A stretch of 64,000 nucleotides of DNA from Rhabditoides inermis. Taxonomy: Eukaryota > Nematoda > Chromadorea > Rhabditida > Rhabditidae. The stretch lies in NCBI GenBank assembly GCA_963966185.1, contig CAWZYM010000107.1, positions 58,501-122,500 on the forward strand. The letters are read 5' to 3'. Made by a program: the position numbers and the translations under genes. Of the stretch, positions 48,601-60,065 are shown piece by piece (within the stretch, counting starts at the first letter, position 1; the number at the start of each line of letters is the position of its first letter). The notes under the pieces were generated by a model that made no database searches, had not been told where the DNA came from, and was given only the letters and a program-made list of their open reading frames with translations.

Positions 48601-49209
48601 ACTGTCTATGTTGGTCAAAAAAGGAACACGCTATATACACCTGATACATACTAAATTTCACATTCTGTTGGTAAATCTATATCTCACACATTGTCCACCA
48701 CGCGATTGGAAGCAGCGGCGCGCCCCCGCAAAGAGCGAATATGATTATCGCTCTTTTCCCCTCTCCGAGATATGTACTCGCAATAAACGTGTAATGTAAC
48801 GCGTTGCGTTTGTGGTTGTATAGTAATATCTTGTTGTGGGCCCTGGACGGAGTGAGAGGTGGGAGGAGGGTGACTCAAAGCTATACTATAATGGCGTGTA
48901 CGGGTGTTTCACTGTCGCGCCAGTCAGGGTGGTCTGGCGGAACTGTATGATTATCAAGTGTTGTGTATGTAGTTATTTAAATCCACTGAACCCCGGACCG
49001 TACAACGTTTATTCTTCTGAAAGATTCATCCGGACAATGTATTATTACCTGATCATTAGGATGGGGTCGCTCTCGTTTTTTTTTTCAATAAAGACGAGTT
49101 TTGAAGTTCTGTTTGCGCAAAAAAACATTGTTAAAAATGCGAACATTTTTTCCACGTTGATACAATTTCGAAAAAAGGTTTTATTGACAAGAACAAAAGT
49201 GACCCCAAC

Positions 49210-49302
49210 CTGAAGATCAGGCAATGCTTTCAAATATCCCCGCACCATTAGCGCGCCATAGAACATAAGTTCTCTCTGGGAATCGGGAGGCTGTGACATC
49301 AC
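49210..49302 (-). CDS. Possible single coding exon, unrecognised
   Basis: An open stretch begins MMSQPPDSQRELMFYGALMV and ends at a gttggg donor. A possible following exon starts near 49118 and closes after eight codons, giving a ~39-aa product. Nothing else within 48,600-50,130 is supported as a gene. Confidence 0.25.
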
Positions 49303-50136
49303 CTATTCAGAAGGTGACAACACCTACATAAGTAGTCGATTTTCAACCGGTGTCACTGCTGCCCATTGTGCGAAAGATGGTAACATGGAGTATCAGTTAG
49401 GTCACAGAAGCCGATGGCATCCAAACTGTTATCTGCTATCAGAGATATCCAATGTTCAATGCCCTATGGGGTGACTATTCGTGTGGATTAGTTTTGCGGC
49501 GGCTGTATTTGCGCTGACTCTAAAAAAACGGCGGTGGCCTATTGGAGCTTTTGAACCTTTTCGACCTATTTCATTTAGCCAATCCGTCTCAAATTCTCGA
49601 TGTCGTCACTAGCGCACTAGCCATGATTGAGAAACTAAGACTTTCACGCTGGATACGGTAGATGTTGCTTACGTCCTGATATATACATCGGTTGTGGCGA
49701 TGGTTGAAACAGAAACAGTCTTGCATTCGTGTAGGATCGTGTTTTCCGATAGCTTCTTTTAGTTCCAGAGTACTGTCGATTTCTCAAATCAGCGAAAAAC
49801 GCCGAACCGAACCCACTCTTTTTCCGTGCACTACCAACATTGGCGAACATTCGCGAATATCTGACCATGAGAGAAGAATTCGGGCCGTTGAGGGAGGATG
49901 TGAACGACCGTTTTTGGTCTACACATTATACATAATTCGGAACTCTTTATCTCACTTTTTACGAAAGTTGTCACAAATTCCCACTTGATTGGCCTGAGGA
50001 TCATAGAAAACGGAAAAGCCGCCAAGTCGCATCTTATTCACATTGTTGCAAATCAAGACGTCGATGACGTATTTGAACAAATGAGTGCCGCCGCAGACGA
50101 ATCTTTGTGCCCGCACACCACACGCCAACTCACCGC

Positions 50137-50365
50137 ATTCACTTGCAGGACATATGCATCTTACTTGCAGGAAGAATGCATACTGTTATCTCATTGCAGC
50201 CTCAATGATTTCTGCAGCCTTTCTGCATGCAGTCTGCAAACGCGCCATATTCCCTGCATGCAGGCTGCATTTTGTCTAACATATCTGCACGCAGAATGCA
50301 TATCGCACTTTCTTCCTGCATGCAGGCTGCATTTTGGCAGTTCTTCCTGCATGCAGGCAGCATAG
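50137..50365. repeat. CTGCATGCAG palindrome cluster 2
   Basis: The 10-bp palindrome ctgcatgcag, or single-base variants, recurs at least four times in about 150 bp (near 50224, 50256, 50317 and 50348). Most are followed by gctgcatttt or gcagcat. Several CTGCA half-sites precede the array. Confidence 0.85.
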
Positions 50366-50685
50366 CGGTCTCGGAGTCGACTCGATACAAGAGAGTGTGT
50401 AACTGTGGAGATACCAGACGCGTGAGGATTAGAGAACATGGGCTATGAAAGAGAATACAGACTGTGAGATAGTGACGAGAGTACAGTGAGTGATGTGAGG
50501 GTGGTGCGTCCATACTTCCCCTCATTACCCTGCTTCTGGCAGGTAAGAGCTGGACACATACTTGCTACTTGCGACTGCTACCGTACCCTTCCAACCAGCT
50601 GTGATTGAACATTATTAGTGGTGATGAATGAAGCATGTAATTCACTCAGAAGTTGTGGAGGTGTAATATAACAAGGATGAAGCGA

Positions 50686-51397
50686 TCAATGTGTGCGGCG
50701 GGATGTGCTGCGACCAGTGTGATGTCCCCTCAGGCGAACTGGCGCGTCGTCAAGTGACGCGCGGTAATTGATTAGGTCACACCGCTTGTATTTGAATGCA
50801 ACAGTGATGCGAACAGCAACGAACGCTAGTGTGCCGTGGGTGTGGATGGTCGGTGGGATTTCTCCATCAATGGAATCATAGGACCACCCGCAGGGGTCAC
50901 GACCGGTGCGCCGAAATAGCATTGCCGAAACTTCTACAAAAACAATAAAGTACGACAAAAGGATATAGTTCAACCACCTCCGGGTTCCTTCCGTGAGGTC
51001 TCCTCACACTGTTCGTCTCTCAAATCAACGTCGAATGAGTCGTCGCTGTACTCGACGACAGGCACGGCTAAATTTGACGAAAAGTTTAATATACAGACGT
51101 TACTAACGTTGTGCTGTCACAGTAGCTAAAGATAAGATGGGCAGCGCAGGCGAGTCCATCCCACAGTCGTCAACTGAAGTGAATTGCACGTTTCAGCAGC
51201 GAAAATGCACATTCCACTCACCACCTGTCTTGGATTCATTCAAGTCGGCATCAAAGGAGTCGTCGCTGTACTCGGCGGCTTTTACCGCCCTGAGCTCATC
51301 GTCAAAGCAGTCGTCGGAGAATTTCTGTTCGACCTTTGCCTTTTTTGCCGCACTCGCTGGCAAGTCGGCGTCAAAACTGTCGTCAGACCAGGACATT
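50686..51397 (-). CDS. Acidic SDD(S/C)FD-repeat protein (3 exons, 170 aa)
   Basis: Exons are 51397-51222 (ATG at 51396), 51067-50978 and 50933-50686, joined in phase by introns of 154 and 44 nt. A ttttcag acceptor sits one base before the ATG. The N-terminal half holds four copies of (W/F/Y)SDD(S/C)FD(A/D/V)(D/E)L at about residues 3-12, 30-39, 47-56 and 64-73. One spacer is Lys/Ala-rich (ASAAKKAKVEQ). The C-terminal half is different: a Cys/Trp-containing stretch (GRDPCGWSYDSIDGEIPP) and a basic tail (RLRGHHTGRSTSRRTH). I recognise no family. Acidic repeats of this kind often act as docking motifs, but that is only an analogy. It is the last gene of a tightly packed three-gene set. Confidence 0.6.
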
Positions 51398-51530
51398 CTG
51401 AAAACGATTTTAACACAATACTAGTCACTCAAAGTAGATATATCGATACAACCGGATTGACAACCGGATTCGTTCCATTTAAAAGAGAAACACACCATAC
51501 AAACAACGTTTATCGCACATCCACAATATT

Positions 51531-52053
51531 TTAAACGCGCTGGAGAGGGAACGGCATGTTGACGCCTTCAGCCACGAGCTGCTGGCCTCGCAGACCCATT
51601 TCCCAGACGGGACCCAGTAGGTGGCGCTGCATCGACGCAATCCAGTGCACCCTACTCGCCATCTCATTGCTCATCGGAATATCGTCCACAATAATGATCG
51701 TCTGAACGCGCACTTCACACAATCCACGGTAGGTGTTCACAGTGGGAGTGCCTTAGTGAATCATGTAAGTGATAACTGAACATTTTTCTTTTGTTTCCAC
51801 TTTTTCACGTTTCACTCACCTCCCATCATAACGTCACGAACAATGTTCGCATCACGCTGCGAATAGGTACTCAGTCCGTCACAGATCAGCACGCGCTCCG
51901 AACGGTATCCATACATCGGCTGCCCATCGTTGGAAGCAAAGTACACAGTACCATGACGAGTCTGCAAAAGACGGAGCAGGTCGTCCACATACATAGTCTT
52001 TTTAGTTCTTGCGGCCCCGGTGATGAAAAACACCTTGGTGAAATCCATAGTGC
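51531..52053 (-). CDS. SF3-helicase-like P-loop protein with altered motifs (2 exons, 149 aa)
   Basis: Exons are 52053-51820 (ATG at 52048) and 51751-51531, joined in phase across a 68-nt intron. The layout follows superfamily 3 helicases of small DNA replicons. A hydrophobic strand plus P-loop lies at about residues 6-18 (VFFITGAARTKKT), then a Walker B-like VLICDGL at about 53-59. A GGTPTVN segment follows, then a motif-C-like strand IIIVDDIPM at about 94-102. Two key positions are unusual: the Walker A glycine before KT is Lys, and motif C has Asp where Asn is expected. Total length is only that of the helicase core, with no nickase domain. A 3' splice site (atgtttag) lies five bases before the ATG. 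Alternatives are a distant AAA+ protein or a domesticated viral or plasmid-type Rep fragment. Confidence 0.5.
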
Positions 52054-52192
52054 CTAAACATATGTTTATTTTTTTAATTTAAGAAGAGTTGATCACAAAG
52101 CAGATAATCGTTCAAAACGACAACGTCACCGGCAACGTATGAATAGTTTCAGAACATGAACAAAAAATGAATAGGAATATTCTTTATCTACA

Positions 52193-52210
52193 CACACACA
52201 CACACACACA
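52193..52210. repeat. (CA)n microsatellite between the protease and SF3-like genes
   Basis: A short CA run lies about 30 bp downstream of the protease stop codon, in the ~185-nt spacer. Confidence 0.9.
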
Positions 52211-52237
52211 CTCAAAAGTAGCTGCGAGTTGAAGTGC

Positions 52238-53017
52238 TCAGAGGAACCTTGTCCACACGGATTCGGCAATACGCTGGCGCGCGTGAGAGAGGTCGGGGTC
52301 GACTGGGAAGGGCTGAAATAGTGACAAATGAAACCTACGATAACTTTTGTCAACATACCTTGTGCAGACGCTGCTGGAAATGCACTTGATCTGCGAGCAG
52401 GAGGATATAAACTCCGCAGTTTATGTTGTCGCTCTGCTGTGGCAGGTTTTTGCACGCGTAATTCTCAGTCTTCTCCAGGGTCATGCCGAGCATGTTTCCG
52501 AGGTTCGTCCTGTAAAGACAGATTGAATAAAGAATTTCAAGAATAAAGTCACCTCAGAGCCTCGAATTCACTCACATCGCGGTTGCGAGAGCTGGGATCG
52601 TACAGGTACACCCTGTCACTGCCATTGAACAGAAACATGATGAAGTGCTTTCTTAGCACAAGTGGCATGAGCAGGCATGCACCCCCAAAGTCGGTCAGCT
52701 TGTCGCATAGGCGCTTCTGCGCGAGTGTAGTGGCTCCCTGCAGAAGATCGGCTGTGTCCTGGCAGGAGATGGAGATAGTCTGACATGAAACAAGTTAGTG
52801 CCGTTTGTAAGTTGTGAGTGATTAAGGAATTAACGAACCTTCTCGAAGCCGCTCCTCTCGTTGAACATTGTCATGATATTATCGACCGCCTGCAAAACAA
52901 CGGTCAACCCAGACTGATCACCTGTGAAACTCACAGCAGTGGAGAGCCACTTGTTGGAAAGAATATTCGAGACGTATGGATCCTCCATCATAGGCTTGCC
53001 TTCAAAGTGGACTAGGT
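52238..53017 (-). CDS. Ulp1/SENP8-like cysteine protease (C48 family), 186 aa
   Basis: Exons are 53017-52935 (ATG at 52991), 52889-52839, 52779-52553, 52509-52359 and 52312-52238. All junctions are in phase, with introns of 45-59 nt. Family marks in order are NKWLSTAAVDNIM (the WLxD-type start of the fold), KHFIMFLFN (catalytic His at about 91), YLYDPSSRN (Asp at about 104) and PQQSDNINCGVY (oxyanion Gln and nucleophilic Cys at about 147). Length and order fit SENP8/DEN1-type enzymes that cleave NEDD8 or SUMO-like modifiers. The Trp usual after the His is Phe. Transposon- and virus-borne Ulp1 proteases look similar, so host origin is not assured. The acceptor at 53018-53020 precedes the ATG by 26 nt, with no upstream exon seen. 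Confidence 0.72.
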
Positions 53018-53060
53018 CTGAAAAGAAAACTATAGCCTTTGCAAGAGCGTATGATCATTA

Positions 53061-53084
53061 GAGAGGGCGCGCCAGCGCCCTCTC
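53061..53084. repeat. GC hairpin gagagggcgc/gcgccctctc, copy 1
   Basis: Perfect 10-bp arms are separated by four bases. A second copy lies at 56002-56024, and the 60 bp after each hairpin are also related (gctagaatgctcaa and gccagaattttcaa), so this is a short dispersed element. Between 53,085 and 55,900 I find no supported gene; 54,835-54,990 is a purine-rich stretch. Confidence 0.85.
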
Positions 53085-55794
53085 GTTTGTACTGGATGTC
53101 CCCGCGCGCTAGAATGCTCAAAAACGACTTTTCCCGGATGAAGCACTTTTCCTCATTTTGAAGTGATTTCCACTGTTACATTGCATTCACATCTCTATTC
53201 GATAGAGTTATAGAAAGTTGTATTGAGTTTGATGGAATTTGAAGCGAGATACGGAGAGTCCGCATTCGAGTGCGGATTGAGATTGGTGTCGGGCGGGCGG
53301 GCGTCGGACAATCGCTTTCGCCCCGCCCCCTCTGTGTGTGAGTGAGAGAGAGAGATAGGCGAATAGCGGGTGCGCGTCGGTATCCTCGCAGCGAATCGCG
53401 AACGTGTATGAAAATGTAATTTTGTGAAACAAAACTTAAGAAAAGGACAGATATTATCTTTCAAAAGTACTTCCAAGTAAAAGTAGTTGGTTTGTACTGT
53501 TGTCTCAGTTGAGCAAAAGGACTGACATGTTTTCACAACTCCTACCACTACTCACTAACAATGCCACTACGTGTGATTGTAACCGAGAAAAGATGACTAC
53601 TCCTACTATTCACTAAAATTACCACATGTTTGATTGTAACCGAGAAAACATGACTACAAGTCAATGAGATGCGATTGATGAGAAAGAAAACACCGCCGAA
53701 ACCAACTCAAAACCAATGCAGCAGAAGCGATAAACAACGGTGCATTGTGATTAAGAGTGGCTTAGACGTTGTAAGAAGGTTAGGTAAAAACAACCGCAAC
53801 ACTCATTGACTAGTGATCAACGATTCTCGAAAACGCACACACGTGTTTTGTTTCCCGACATTCATTCGTTTCAAACTACATAACACCTACTGAAATTTAC
53901 TCTACTCTGCAGTTCAAGTACTGTGATTTTTGCGCAATGATGCGCATCAAAACACAATACATGAACCGGGTCGGAGCGCGTAACAGTCACACCACTGCTG
54001 ACAAACTCCCGAAGCGTGAATCACAAAAAAACAGGTGATCACACGACGTTAGAAGAGACAGTGGGTGACCGTGATGCGATATTGACCCCATACGCGCATT
54101 TTATACGGAGCATGGCCTGGACATTGCTAATTGTACAGGCCGAATTTGCTACTGCTCCGTATTTCAAGTGATGGGTATCACTAACCACAAAGTGGCCAGT
54201 ACTCATTTGAGGAGTTAGTTGCGCACCCTAAGGAACTAGATACACGCCCAGAAGGAGGCCGGTGCTAACCACTGCTCTCCGACGAGGATGCGTACGTGCA
54301 CTCATGCGCATTCCCTACACCCACATGACATACAAAGATTTGAGAAAATCTCAAATCAAACGCGATGTAAAACAGTAAACAAAGTGGCAAACCAATGTCA
54401 AACACTGGCTTGCCAACGTCACATTTCTCCTAGACCTAATCTATCTATCACAGTCCAACCATGAATTTCTTCTAATCCGGTCCAATCGATATCGAAACAG
54501 ATCGAAAAGTTTTCGATAACCAATGAAATTTGATCAAAACTCCATCGGAAAACACTCAGTGTTCAAAAAGATTATGTTCCGTTTAGCTAATTTCAAAGTA
54601 CTGCTACATCATATACGATATCGATCGATAATCGATCGATATCGACGTTTGGCAGAGCGAAAATGAGATGAGGCGGAAGTATAACTTTGAATGCGAAAAG
54701 TACATACACAACTAATGAGGACAATCATAAACGAACGTGGCGCGATTGATTGAATTGAATTCGTCACAGCAACAGAAGTCCAGACGAAGAGACAGCAAAC
54801 GACATCACACAGACGAACACGTGAAGAAAAAATGAAAAACTAGAAGAAAGGAGAGAAGAGAAAGAAGAAGAAACAAGATGAGAAGAAAAACAAGAAATAA
54901 GAAAACAAAAAGAAATAAAGAAACAAGTACAAGACAAACGTACAAGAAAAACGGCAAGAAATGGTGAAAAAATTGCGAAAAAAAACTTTGAAAATTGACG
55001 AAATTATAGCAAGAAACGTGCAGCTGTCGGCAATCGATGAGAATGAAATGAGCTGATAGTTGCGAATCCGTCTGGATTGTGAAAATAACCGTCTGATCTT
55101 TGATGTGATCTTTGAACGGATATCGATCGATCCATACTCGTCCAGAGATCCAGGCACACGCGAACACGTTGTCAAAATATTGAGCTTGATTGTTTCTCAA
55201 ACTCTGCGTATTTCCGGACAACTCTACGTATTTTCGGTTGTCCGTTTGTCTGAAAGTCACACTCAGACGGCGCCCTATAAACCCAGGCCACCGCCAACGT
55301 GTGATACGCGCCGGGTTTGCATTGTTTTTTGCGAAACAACTAGGCGAGCCCGATTTTCGATTTCGGCAAAGAATATGCAAAGTTCTGATATGAAATTGAT
55401 ATAAATGTTTCATGGTTGTCGCTGACATTCTATTCATAGGCCGAGACAAAATTAATTGAAGCCCCCGCCTCCGTTCCGACCGATCCGGCAGATCGAGCTA
55501 CGGAAGTTATTGCCTCCCTTCGCTTTTAGCCATGAATCGTACTCGGTTCTATCGAACATTGCTAATATATATTCAAATAACAATAATAAATACATATCAC
55601 AATCGGTTATTGTTTTTTTTTCTAGTTCGAAGGCCGTTTCGTGAAGAAAGAAGACAGAATGAACAGGCTACCGACCACCGATCCGGTGGATCTCTGAGAA
55701 TGCGCGCGCGCGTTTGTGCAATGTGAAATAAATATATTACGGAGTATGCATAAATTCTAACGAGATGAATACCGTCGGACTGGGTGCTCACTGC

Positions 55795-55870
55795 AAACGC
55801 ACTGGATACGACACGGCTCAGCCAATAACAGTTCGCTACAGTAATCCAACCGCCATTCAGTGAAGCCTTC
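55795..55870 (-). repeat. Dispersed repeat shared in inverted orientation with 57490-57545
   Basis: Minus-strand ttactgtagcgaac followed by tattggctgag matches plus-strand ttactgtagcgaacgactattggttgag near 57500. A separate shared block, cgaccgatccggc, occurs near 55475 and in each array unit near 6200, and a shorter form (ccgatccggccgat) occurs near 57452. Confidence 0.7.
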
Positions 55871-55924
55871 TTGCGAATGTGGCTTTTGTAACAACTAGTA
55901 GATGTTTGTATGATGAATACGAAT

Positions 55925-55927
<3 letters not shown>

Positions 55928-55977
<50 letters not shown>
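55928..55977. repeat. (CT)n microsatellite
   Basis: Uninterrupted CT run of about 50 bp. Confidence 0.97.
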
Positions 55978-55980
<3 letters not shown>

Positions 55981-56001
55981 AAACGACCGCACGTGGTATT
56001 A

Positions 56002-56024
56002 GAGAGGGCGCGCAGCGCCCTCTC
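56002..56024. repeat. GC hairpin gagagggcgc/gcgccctctc, copy 2
   Basis: Same 10-bp arms as the copy at 53061, with a three-base loop and a related right flank. Confidence 0.85.
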
Positions 56025-57540
56025 TTTTGGCTTAGGATAGGGCTAGCGCCAGAATTTTCAAGAAGGGAGTCGTGTCCGGTAACGCTGACTCTCTGCCGAA
56101 AGCGTACTCTCTCGTCGTTTTCTGCGCGTGTTCTCCAACTAGCACTTTGAGTGTAGTTCGCCCCGCCGCCGCCAGCGTCTAATTCGCGCCGGGTTTGCGT
56201 TGTTTTGGGTTCCCGTGACTCTGGCTAGCTCTCTCTCCCGGTAGGCGGGCAGGGCGCGCAGAGAAATCGCGAGAGAGCACGCTGTCGGGTGAGAGCGCAG
56301 ACATGCATTTACACCGCGGCGACCGAAATTCAGAGAAGTGTCGATTAGAATTGTTTCCATACAATACCAAGAAAAATATAGTTACATATACACGCAACAT
56401 TGTGCGTCACATCATAAAATGTGTCACATAATAGTTCTATGCGTACTAATTAACGACAGAGCTTGGGAATCAGAAAGAGAAGAAATTTCTATGAAATTCA
56501 ACAAAAGCACATATATTATCTGTTAAAAAGTACTTGCGTAAAGATATTAGGTTTGTCTTGACCCAATTCAACAAAAGCGCATGCATAAAACGTTTACAAA
56601 TACTAACACAAACCTGCGCATAACGGACAGTGGACACTAACAGATGAAATATAACAACACAAATGAATAACGTCATACGTCTAGAGAGAGAAGACAGAGA
56701 GAGAGAAGAGAGGAGAGAGAGGGGGGAAAGAGAGAGGCGCAGGTTTGTTTTAGTATTTGTAAACGTTTTATGTAGGGACCGCAACGTGAGGTGTAGAGTT
56801 TGTGTCGAAATCATGTAACATTTTTTGACTGGACGCGTTACTCGTTATAATTAGCGTAGAACGATTCGCCCTTCCGCGCTGATTCCAACGGTATTCGATT
56901 TATGGGAAAACGTGCCCCGTAAAGTATTGAAAATCGATAAAGAGTGATATGATGACGTCATATTTCTTTGATCTAGCCGCCATTGTCCAAAATGAGTAGT
57001 GAAAAATGGTGTCATAAGAGACGTATTTCATCGAGTACTGATTGATTACAATCAAACAAAGCGTAGTGCTACTCTTAGAAACGAGTATATTCATAATTTA
57101 ACTATTAATGACGTCATGAGTGCTTTGATCTAGCCGCCCTCTGTCGCACTTTCCCTGTGTGAGCGCGCGCTCGGGTGCGCGCGCCGCGCGGAATTAGAGC
57201 GCAATGTGAACGATGAACCCTATGAATATTATATATTTTCGAAATCAGCTTGAAACGATCTACATTATTATACAAACTGCCATACCACATCCAAACTTCT
57301 GAAATTCTCATTGTGGTCCCTAGTTTTATGCATGCGCTTTTGTTGAATTGGGTCAAGACAAACCTAATATCTTTACGCAAGTACTTTTTAACAGATAATC
57401 ATCAAGTGTTTTGATATCGATTGATATCGATCAAATGTTCGATTTTATTGAACCGATCCGGCCGATCTCAGAGGCAGGTGCGCGCGCGTTCTATTACTGT
57501 AGCGAACGACTATTGGTTGAGCGGCATCCAATCAGATAGT

Positions 57541-57856
57541 ATGCATTGTGCGCCAACCATGTTCTCGGCATCAATTAAACCGACCTCGATTCGCTCCGAT
57601 CTGGATAGGGCGTCTGTCCCCAGCCAGTCGACCACTGGAACCCCATCCACAACTATTCTCCCGTCGCTGCCGTCCGTTTCTCCCGTTCCTCTGCCTGTCT
57701 TGGCCGGAGTGCCACCAGTGGCGGCCCAGTCGGCCGTCCAGGCTGTCAACCTGGCCATTTATTCACAAACTGCTTATTCACAGAGAGTCAATGTCCACTA
57801 CGAACGCATCTTTCTGGACGTGGGGGAACGAGTACAGTGTACAGGGGCGAATTCGG
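57541..57856 (+). CDS. Possible exon of an unrecognised protein, running into a GA microsatellite
   Basis: From the ATG at 57541 the frame stays open with complex composition: a Ser/Thr/Pro-rich stretch, then QTAYSQRVNVHYERIFLDVG and GERVQCTGANS. A gtatca donor at 57857 would end the exon before the frame enters the GA run at 57905-58201. No family recognised, and no acceptor or partner exon is certain. Confidence 0.3.
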
Positions 57857-57904
57857 GTATCATTCTGAAGGATCATGTCGGCCAGCTTGGAATCCGGTTC
57901 GGAA

Positions 57905-58044
57905 AACAGAGGGAGACAAAGAAAGAAAAAGAGAGAGAGGCAGAGAGACAGATACAGAGATACAGAGACAGAGAGAGAGAGAGAAAGAGAGAGAGGCAGA
58001 GTGCAGAGATACAGCTAGAGACAGAGAGAGACAAAGAGAGAGAG

Positions 58045-58086
<42 letters not shown>

Positions 58087-58156
58087 GCAGAGAGGCAGAG
58101 ATACAGCTAGAGACAGAGAGACAGAAAGAGAAAGAAAGAGAGAGAGAGAGGACGGA

Positions 58157-58201
<45 letters not shown>
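57905..58201. repeat. Long GA-rich low-complexity tract
   Basis: Nearly 300 bp of purine-rich GA with interspersed AC. Long ORFs on both strands here (Arg/Glu-rich or Ser/Leu-rich) are composition artefacts. From 58,210 to 59,570 no gene is supported. Confidence 0.97.
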
Positions 58202-58203
<2 letters not shown>

Positions 58204-59583
58204 TGTCCTTTCCAGCCTGGAAGCGACAACACATGTCACATGGCGGGCGGATGAATTGTGTACAGTAAACATACAGGAATTGTAAGAGCTTCCCTCTTCC
58301 TCTTTCTTTCTTTCTTCGATCCATATCCCCTCTGCCCTCTGATGAAAAAAGGGTTCTAGCGGATAAAGACGAAATCATCTCAATGAGACCTTTCCAACCA
58401 TGTATCATACTCCCTATCGCCCCATAATCACTCAATTATCGATCACTGATATCACCCTGATCACTTGTCACATTACTTTTCTCACCACCAACAGCCACTC
58501 TTCACTAAACCTTCATAAATCTCCGGTTTCGATCAGCACTATCTCACTCACCACCCATCATAACACACTTTTTTGACGCCAGCCGACTCGCCTCATCACT
58601 CTTACTCGATAGTCAAAGTTTCATCACTAGTTATCACTTGCAACACAACTTATCACTATCCAATCATAGGCGCTTGCGCGCTGCGCGCGCCGGACTTCAA
58701 AGGAATGGAAAAGAGCTCACACACGTCATGCTTGAGCTCTCGATTTCGCCTCTTCTCTCTTCGCGCGCGGCTCTCGAGCGACATCTAAAAAAAAATTTCA
58801 AAAAAAATTCCATATCATATCACACGCTTCTCCCCAAACCCCTTTTTCCCATTCTGAAACTTCCCGGATCGTTTATTTCAATATTCAAAAACCCCTCAAA
58901 GCTCAAACCATCTCCAACGAGCTACCGCTTACAAGGCCCACATCTGGATCCACAAAGGCTCAGATTCAGGCCTTTAGAAAATCGTGAATAACTCGGTCAG
59001 TTTTTGGGTTAGAACCTTCTCATGTAGGGCAATAAATTTTTCGCAAAACTAGAATTTCAACGGTATACTATTTTGTGAGGGTCATTATCAAACGTATCGC
59101 ACAGTGCTCGCAAACGTATCCGGCAAATCCAAAACGAATACAGGGATTGTTCTATTTGAGCGAAACACTTTGTCTCCAATTTTTGTAAGAAAGAAAAAAA
59201 ACTTTTTCGTATACTATCCGGCATCCGCTTTTCAAAAATACATATTTTGCCATATGTTTATTCACAACTTTACTCATCATCAGTACTGTTTAACCAAAAG
59301 TCTCACTCTGCTTCCCAAGCCGTCTCCGATCCGAGCGCTGATTTGGCCGAAACCCCGCCCCCGACCTTGAACCGCCAATGCCCCAAAGTTGGACTTCGAA
59401 GGTTCCGGCAAAGGCCCGCGATCGGATCTTTCCTTTCCATCCGTTTCTTCTGCCTCGCCAGACCTCAACCCAACCAATTTTGAGGTAATTTCAAGTTTCG
59501 CTCATCTTATGACATGGTTCAAATTTTGAATGTTTGCCTTTGGCGGAGCACTACATTTGGAGAGAGAGATATATAGAAGAGAG

Positions 59584-59635
<52 letters not shown>
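59584..59635. repeat. (GA)n microsatellite
   Basis: Uninterrupted GA run immediately downstream of a diverged copy of the gaggtaatttcaagtttcg block also found in the array units. Confidence 0.97.
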
Positions 59636-59636
<1 letters not shown>

Positions 59637-59731
59637 CTGGAGATATAGACACGGTTCATCATCCTTCTCTGAGTTCTGTAAACATTTAAATGATGTCCGT
59701 ATACATTCACATACAGCAATAATTGACATGA

Positions 59732-59911
59732 TTAAAATCTGTGACTGTTCCAAACCTCTGTCTCTTCCACATGCATGTTGACTCCTTCCGACTCCGCGTA
59801 AGTGGGATGGAGAGTCAGCTCATCCAGAAAAGCACTTGTCCCGGCTTCGAGAAAGATTAGGGAGACCTGGCCTGGGTGACACGCTCGATTCGGAAACAGC
59901 ACAAATGAGGT
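59732..59911 (-). CDS. Terminal coding exon of an unrecognised minus-strand gene
   Basis: After a tttgactag acceptor the frame reads TSFVLFPNRACHPGQVSLIF and continues with complex composition to a TAA at 59732 (59 codons). The spaced hydrophobic and acidic residues look like a folded domain. The family is unknown. The upstream exons are not clear: the next candidate, 60240-60314, ends in its own stop. Confidence 0.4.
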   Translation of the reverse strand, partial: TSFVLFPNRACHPGQVSLIFLEAGTSAFLDELTLHPTYAESEGVNMHVEETEVWNSHRF

Positions 59912-60027
59912 CTAGTCAAACATAAAAAATATTAGAACTCACCTTATTCAATATTCTCATACAAACTGCTAATTTAAGTTTATGAACCAGATGGCTCTTC
60001 ATTATCTCATCTCTCTTTCCGCTCTCC

Positions 60028-60065
<38 letters not shown>

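Noticed and set aside
53195..55449. Several 70-215-codon minus-strand ORFs (for example one ending in a Phe/Leu/Ser-rich tail near 54,805).
   Set aside because: Low-complexity purine/pyrimidine composition explains them, and no splice-supported continuation was seen.
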